The notes beneath the pieces were generated by a model. That model searched no databases, had not been told where the DNA came from, and was given only the letters and a program-made list of their open reading frames with translations. Positions 5,903-8,805 of a stretch of 8,805 nt of DNA are shown piece by piece. This DNA is from Eubacterium sp. Its GTDB lineage: Bacteria; Bacillota; Clostridia; Oscillospirales; Acutalibacteraceae. The stretch's first letter is position 1. Each line of letters starts with the position of its first letter. The DNA lies in the NCBI GenBank assembly GCA_017543415.1, contig JAFYGD010000206.1:1-8805 (forward strand), in the 5' to 3' direction. A program made the position numbers and the translations under genes.

Positions 5903-5930
5903 ATTATACTATGTTTATTGATATTGTCAA
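5903..5930 (-). promoter_or_regulatory. Consensus promoter of the phosphoesterase gene, leaderless layout
   Basis: On the - strand a perfect TTGACA (5930-5925), a 16-nt spacer and a perfect TATAAT (5908-5903). Only TAAGGT separates the -10 box from the ATG at 5896, so the expected start of transcription is the A of the start codon. Confidence 0.82.
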
Positions 5931-5946
5931 TTCAGTGTGTTAGAAT
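5918..5946 (+). promoter_or_regulatory. Promoter of the anchored protein - ttcA operon
   Basis: TTGATA (5918-5923), a 17-nt spacer and TAGAAT (5941-5946) preceded by TG-T (extended -10). Transcription should begin near 5953. It overlaps the divergent phosphoesterase promoter: that promoter's -35 box (5925-5930) lies in this spacer, so RNA polymerase binding to one should exclude the other. Confidence 0.65.
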
Positions 5947-5952
5947 ATCAGC

Positions 5953-5959
5953 GAGGTGA
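5953..5959 (+). promoter_or_regulatory. Shine-Dalgarno that selects the start at 5964
   Basis: GAGGTGA lies 4 nt before the ATG at 5964. An in-frame GTG at 5937 precedes the -10 box and cannot be on the mRNA. Confidence 0.8.
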
Positions 5960-5963
5960 TAAT

Positions 5964-6530
5964 ATGAACAAAAACAGAGGAATTATTATTGCGCTTGTAA
6001 TTCTTATTGCGGCCGCAATAGGCGCGGCATTTTTTGTGCTTAACAGGCCTGCAAAAAACGAAACAACAACGTCAAAACCGGCGGAAAGTATTACTGTTGA
6101 AACGTGGGACGAGCCTGAGAGCACAACCGCTCAGTCAACAACTGCCGAAAGCACAACCGCTGAATCCACAACCGAGGAAGCAACGGTGAGCGATGAGGAT
6201 TATGAGGCTGTTAAAACAGGCGTCTGGTATCTTTTTGACGATGATGCAAGAACCGCTTATGCCTTTGAATTTACGGGTAAGGACCGTGTTGAAATTGCGT
6301 ATTTTGACAGCAATAACGCAGACGGACTTGACGCAAAGTATTTTACTACCTCAGAGGATTATGAAATCAAGAGCCTTGAGGGAGAAACAGTAATTGAGCT
6401 TGCGGACCCGATTAACGAAAGCGAAGAGTTTATGTTTACCGTTCAGAAAGGCAAGGTCTGCTTCGGAAAAGAAAAGCTCAAAAACGAAAAAGAAGTAAGC
6501 CTTGATATAGTATTTAACCATTTTAACTGA
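5964..6530 (+). CDS. Membrane-anchored extracytoplasmic protein with STTAE stalk, unknown function
   Basis: A 188-residue protein I do not recognise. Seen: a short basic start (MNKNRG), one hydrophobic helix at about 6-26 acting as a signal anchor (no lipobox Cys), a Ser/Thr/Glu-rich stalk at about 33-75 containing four tandem STT(A/E)(Q/E) pentapeptides at 53-72, and a folded acidic domain at about 76-188. This holds GVWYLFDDDARTAYAFEF at 84-101, a pattern found in small lipocalin/META-like or 'GxW' ligand-type domains of clostridial surface proteins, and one Cys (C163). The GxW start followed by beta-strands suggests a small beta-barrel, which is inference. It is the first gene of an operon with the TtcA-like gene 1 nt downstream, but the pair has no obvious functional link. 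Confidence 0.85.
   Translation: MNKNRGIIIALVILIAAAIGAAFFVLNRPAKNETTTSKPAESITVETWDEPESTTAQSTTAESTTAESTTEEATVSDEDYEAVKTGVWYLFDDDARTAYAFEFTGKDRVEIAYFDSNNADGLDAKYFTTSEDYEIKSLEGETVIELADPINESEEFMFTVQKGKVCFGKEKLKNEKEVSLDIVFNHFN
6120..6179 (+). repeat. 15-bp tandem repeat (four units) encoding STTAE stalk
   Basis: Four 15-nt units encode STTAQ, STTAE, STTAE and STTEE (residues 53-72). Units 1 and 3 share AGCACAACCGCT exactly, while units 2 and 4 use other Ser and Thr codons, so the repeat is partly decayed at DNA level. Confidence 0.8.
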
Positions 6531-6531
6531 T

Positions 6532-7368
6532 ATGGCAAGAGAACTTGAAAAGTATCAGCTCGTAGAGCGTTCAATAATTAAGAAATACCGCAAGGAAATA
6601 TGGAACCCTTTTATTGAGGGTGTTAAAAATTATCAGCTTGTAAACGAAGGCGATAAAATCGCGGTTTGCATTTCGGGCGGCAAGGACAGCATGCTTATGG
6701 CAAAGCTTATGCAGCAGCTTCAACGCGTAAGCGAAACGAAATTTGAGCTCGTTTTTCTTTGTATGGACCCCGGATATAACGCTGAAAACCTTAAAAGAAT
6801 TGAGAATAACGCACAGCTTCTGCATGTTCCCATTACTGTTTTTGAAAGCGATATTTTTGCGGTAACGGAAAGCGTTGAGGGCAAGCCCTGCTACCTCTGC
6901 GCCCGGATGAGAAGGGGACACCTTTACGCAAAGGCAAAGGAGCTCGGCTGTAATAAAATTGCTCTCGGTCACCATTTTTCCGACGTGATTGAAACAACGC
7001 TGCTCGGTATGTTTTACGGCTCGCAGCTTCAGGCAATGCTGCCAAAGCTTCATTCAACCAATTTTGAGGGAATGGAATTAATCCGTCCCATGTACTGCGT
7101 TAACGAAAGCGCAATCCTTGCATGGGTGAGGTACAATGAGCTTGAGTTTATTCAGTGCGCCTGCCGTTTTGTAAACGAATATTCCAATTCGGAGGACGGA
7201 ATAGGCGAAAGCAAGCGCCGCGAGGTAAAGGCGTTGATTGCCGAAATGAAAAAGAAAAACCCGGGCATTGAGCAAAGCATATTCAAAAGCCTTCATTCGG
7301 TTTGCCTTGATACTTTCCCGGGCTATAAAACGGACGGAAGCTATCATTCCTTCCTTGATGAATATTAA
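6532..7368 (+). CDS. ttcA: TtcA-like PP-loop tRNA thiolation enzyme
   Basis: A 278-residue cytoplasmic N-type ATP pyrophosphatase of the TtcA/TilS family. E. coli TtcA adenylates and thiolates cytidine 32 of tRNA with an Fe-S cluster. Seen: PP-loop SGGKDS at 48-53, a C-x-x-C in CYLCARMRRG (C120, C123), IALGHHFSDVIETTL (144-158), FYGSQLQAMLPKL and IRPMYCV, and a third cysteine site at 209-211 (CAC). In TtcA three cysteines hold the [4Fe-4S] cluster: the CxxC pair and one near this third site. The third site here is CxC, not CxxC. The target in clostridia may differ from C32. The ATG lies 1 nt after the upstream stop (TGATATG) and no Shine-Dalgarno is visible, so translation is probably coupled. 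It is the last gene of the operon. Confidence 0.85.
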   Translation: MARELEKYQLVERSIIKKYRKEIWNPFIEGVKNYQLVNEGDKIAVCISGGKDSMLMAKLMQQLQRVSETKFELVFLCMDPGYNAENLKRIENNAQLLHVPITVFESDIFAVTESVEGKPCYLCARMRRGHLYAKAKELGCNKIALGHHFSDVIETTLLGMFYGSQLQAMLPKLHSTNFEGMELIRPMYCVNESAILAWVRYNELEFIQCACRFVNEYSNSEDGIGESKRREVKALIAEMKKKNPGIEQSIFKSLHSVCLDTFPGYKTDGSYHSFLDEY

Positions 7369-7373
7369 ACCAT

Positions 7374-7403
7374 AAAATAACGGGCGCCGCCCGTTATTTT
7401 TTT
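7374..7403 (+). terminator. Intrinsic terminator of the anchored protein - ttcA operon
   Basis: ATAACGGGC (7377-7385), loop GCC, GCCCGTTAT (7389-7397), with A-T pairs extending the stem and seven T from 7397 to 7403. The next promoter's -35 box begins only 2 nt after the T-run. Confidence 0.92.
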
Positions 7404-7404
7404 C

Positions 7405-7432
7405 TTGACTTTTGAATATGATATGATATAAT
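7405..7432 (+). promoter_or_regulatory. Promoter of the metal-efflux operon
   Basis: TTGACT (7405-7410), a 16-nt spacer and a perfect TATAAT (7427-7432) preceded by TG-A (extended -10). Transcription should begin near 7439, just before the operator-like palindrome. Confidence 0.82.
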
Positions 7433-7444
7433 GTAGTTGAATAG

Positions 7445-7470
7445 ATGAACAATTATTCATATGTTTGAAT
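7445..7470. promoter_or_regulatory. ArsR/SmtB-type operator-like inverted repeat
   Basis: ATGAACAATTATTCAT (7445-7460) is an imperfect inverted repeat, and ATTCATATGTTTGAAT (7455-7470) forms a second, overlapping one. The TGAAC...TTATTCA arrangement matches the 12-2-12 operators recorded for SmtB/ZiaR/CzrA-family zinc and cadmium sensors. It lies just downstream of the -10 box and before a heavy-metal-binding protein and metal ATPase, the classic setting for a derepression switch. The regulator gene is not in the window. Confidence 0.62.
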
Positions 7471-7473
7471 GTT

Positions 7474-7478
7474 GAGGG
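7474..7478 (+). promoter_or_regulatory. Shine-Dalgarno site of the heavy-metal-binding protein gene
   Basis: GAGGG, 6 nt before the ATG at 7485. It confirms the start of the 72-residue gene. Confidence 0.7.
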
Positions 7479-7484
7479 ATAACT

Positions 7485-7703
7485 ATGAAAAAGACTTATA
7501 AGATTGATGTTGACTGCGCAAACTGTGCAAATAAAATGGAGCTTGCGGCGGCTAAAATTGACGGCGTAAGCAGCGCAGCCGTAAACTTTATGGCGCTAAA
7601 AATGCACATTGAGTTTGAAGAAGGCGCAGACGAAGCAAAGGTAATGAAGGCGGTTCGCAAGGCGTGCCGCAAAATTGACGATGACGCAGAGGTTTATATC
7701 TGA
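7485..7703 (+). CDS. Stand-alone heavy-metal-associated (HMA) domain protein
   Basis: A 72-residue cytosolic protein that is one HMA ferredoxin-like domain. Seen: beta-1 YKIDVD, metal-binding D10-C11-A-N-C14 with the following ANKME helix, then IDGVSSAAVNFMALKMHIEF and a helix KVMKAVRKACRKI, ending in AEVYI. The Asp before CxxC is typical of the N-terminal metal-binding domains of Zn/Cd/Pb P1B ATPases (ZntA, CadA), whereas copper chaperones usually have GMxCxxC. It is the first gene of an operon and its stop overlaps the ATPase start by 1 nt (TGATG). It therefore looks like the ATPase's own metal-binding domain made as a separate polypeptide, acting as metal donor or sensor. A CopZ-like copper role is less likely but not excluded. 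Confidence 0.9.
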   Translation: MKKTYKIDVDCANCANKMELAAAKIDGVSSAAVNFMALKMHIEFEEGADEAKVMKAVRKACRKIDDDAEVYI

Positions 7704-8805
7704 TGTCGCGCAAGCAAAAGAAAAATCTAATACGAATTATAGTATCGGCAGTTTTGCTGGTGCTTTTTTCCCTGCTGAAAATTGAAAATGTTTATTTGCG
7801 CCTTGCAGCCTTTCTCGTACCGTATTTTATTATAGGTTACGATGTTCTTAAAAAGGCGTTTAAAGGAATAATCAACCGTCAGGTTTTTGATGAAAACTTC
7901 CTTATGGCTGTTGCAACTCTCGGCGCAATCGCAATAGGAATTTATAAAAATGTAAGCTTTGCCGAAGCGGTTGCCGTTATGCTTTTTTACCAAATCGGCG
8001 AGCTTTTTCAGAGCTACGCAGTCGGAAAAAGCAGGCGGAATATTGCAGAGCTTATGGATATCCGCCCGGAAAGCGCAAATCTTTTTGTTGACGGAAAAAC
8101 CGTTACGGTAAGTCCCGAAGAGGTTGAAACGGGAAGCATTATTCTTGTTTCAACGGGCGAAAAAATACCTATTGACGGCGTTGTTGCTGAGGGCAGCGCA
8201 ACCCTTGATACAAGCGCGCTTACGGGGGAGAGCGTACCCCGTGAAGCAACAGTCGGCAGCGAGGTTATTAGCGGCTGTATAAATATGAGCGGCATGCTTA
8301 AAATCAGAACAACAAAGCCCTTCGGCGAAAGTGCGGTTTCAAAAATCCTTGACCTCGTTGAAAACGCAGGCGCAAAGAAGGCGAAAACCGAACAGTTTAT
8401 TTCAAAATTTGCAAGGTATTATACTCCGGCGGTTTGCTTTGCTGCGCTTGCTCTTGCCGTTTTGCCGCCTGTAATATCAATCGTTATCGGCGCCCCGGCA
8501 CGCTGGGGAGACTGGATTTACAGGGCGCTTACCTTCCTTGTAATCAGCTGTCCATGCGCGCTCGTTATTTCAATTCCGCTTACGTTTTTTGCGGGAATCG
8601 GCGGCGCAAGCCGTGAGGGAATTCTTGTAAAAGGCGCAAGCTTTCTTGAAGAGCTTTCGCGCGTTAAGTATCTTGTTTTTGATAAAACGGGAACTCTTAC
8701 GAAGGGTGTATTTGAGGTTGTAAAAACCGAGGGGCTTGGTGTTGATAATGCCGGGCTGCTGCGTCTTGCAGCGTATGCTGAAGCATATTCCTCACACCCC
8801 GTAAG
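7703..8805 (+). CDS. cadA: CadA/ZntA-like P1B-type metal-exporting ATPase, 5' part (3' end outside window)
   Basis: The first 367 residues of a heavy-metal efflux ATPase that drives Zn, Cd or Pb out across the plasma membrane; the frame is open to the right edge. Seen: basic start MSRKQKKN, no HMA domain, TM helices at about 9-25, 30-48, 64-81 and 84-103, including FDENFLMAVATLGAIAIG and AVAVMLFYQIGELFQ, which are characteristic of CadA/ZntA; actuator TGES at 174-177; CPC (C283-P-C285) in the metal-path helix; phosphorylation site DKTGT with D327; and, at the edge, the HP dipeptide (H365-P366). Zn/Cd/Pb specificity is inferred from the CadA-like TM signatures and the operator; the deciding C-terminal TM residues are outside. 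It is translationally coupled to the 72-residue HMA gene by TGATG. Confidence 0.94.
   Translation, partial: MSRKQKKNLIRIIVSAVLLVLFSLLKIENVYLRLAAFLVPYFIIGYDVLKKAFKGIINRQVFDENFLMAVATLGAIAIGIYKNVSFAEAVAVMLFYQIGELFQSYAVGKSRRNIAELMDIRPESANLFVDGKTVTVSPEEVETGSIILVSTGEKIPIDGVVAEGSATLDTSALTGESVPREATVGSEVISGCINMSGMLKIRTTKPFGESAVSKILDLVENAGAKKAKTEQFISKFARYYTPAVCFAALALAVLPPVISIVIGAPARWGDWIYRALTFLVISCPCALVISIPLTFFAGIGGASREGILVKGASFLEELSRVKYLVFDKTGTLTKGVFEVVKTEGLGVDNAGLLRLAAYAEAYSSHPV

Noticed and set aside
5937..5963. Earlier in-frame GTG start for the anchored protein, adding nine residues
   Set aside because: It lies upstream of the -10 box and has no Shine-Dalgarno. The ATG at 5964 has GAGGTGA at good spacing and gives a proper signal anchor.
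6571..7053. - strand ORF of 160 codons
   Set aside because: It is the complement of the TtcA-like gene, which carries PP-loop and Cys motifs; the antisense frame is only a shadow.
7727..8295. Two - strand ORFs of 88 and 93 codons
   Set aside because: They are antisense to the P1B ATPase, whose frame from 7703 to the window edge carries TGES, CPC, DKTGT and HP.
7485..8805. Copper-efflux assignment (CopZ/CopA)
   Set aside because: CPC also occurs in Zn/Cd ATPases; the DCxxC motif, the CadA-like TM signatures and the SmtB-like operator favour Zn/Cd/Pb.

Overview
The window looks like chromosomal DNA of a low-to-moderate GC Clostridia bacterium, most likely a gut Oscillospirales/Ruminococcaceae-type organism. 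This is inferred from protein style (GH25 muramidases of the GIDVSNHNG type, Fn3 domains, Ser/Thr-rich surface stalks), Gram-positive Shine-Dalgarno sites, sigma-A-like promoters with extended -10 boxes and compact intrinsic terminators. No rRNA, tRNA, CRISPR array, transposase or phage structural gene was seen.

Left part (1-1350, + strand): the 3' end of an RluA-family rRNA pseudouridine synthase, followed 1 nt later by a Cof-type HAD phosphatase, closed by a strong terminator. Positions 1382-1932 (- strand) hold a monocistronic NUDIX hydrolase with its own promoter, a palindromic possible operator and codon use unlike its neighbours. Positions 1933-2190 contain no gene but a dense run of hairpins, including a nested palindromic repeat built from small stem-loops separated by GAAAT/ATTTC.

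Middle (2191-4892, - strand): two translationally coupled GH25 muramidase genes. The first product is a membrane-anchored enzyme with a very basic cytoplasmic head; the second is secreted, with a GH25 domain followed by a beta-rich repeat and three Fn3-like modules. Together they look like a resident cell-wall remodelling pair, not phage lysins. Divergent from them is a complete miniature gene at 4940-5119: extended -10 promoter, Shine-Dalgarno, a 32-residue single-pass membrane protein and a shared bidirectional terminator. It is easily missed by ORF callers. Convergent to it is a calcineurin-like metallophosphoesterase.

Right part (5918-8805): the phosphoesterase promoter overlaps a divergent promoter for a membrane-anchored extracytoplasmic protein with an STTAE repeat stalk, followed 1 nt later by a TtcA-like PP-loop tRNA-thiolation enzyme and a terminator. 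Immediately after comes a metal-efflux operon: a promoter with an ArsR/SmtB-type operator, a free-standing 72-residue heavy-metal-binding domain, and a CadA/ZntA-like P1B ATPase lacking its own N-terminal metal-binding domain. The ATPase runs off the right edge.

The most notable observations are the unlisted 32-residue membrane protein gene, two promoters placed so close to their start codons that the mRNAs should be leaderless (first GH25 gene and phosphoesterase), the split metal-binding domain plus ATPase under an SmtB-like operator, and the structured repeat cluster next to a compositionally odd NUDIX gene.
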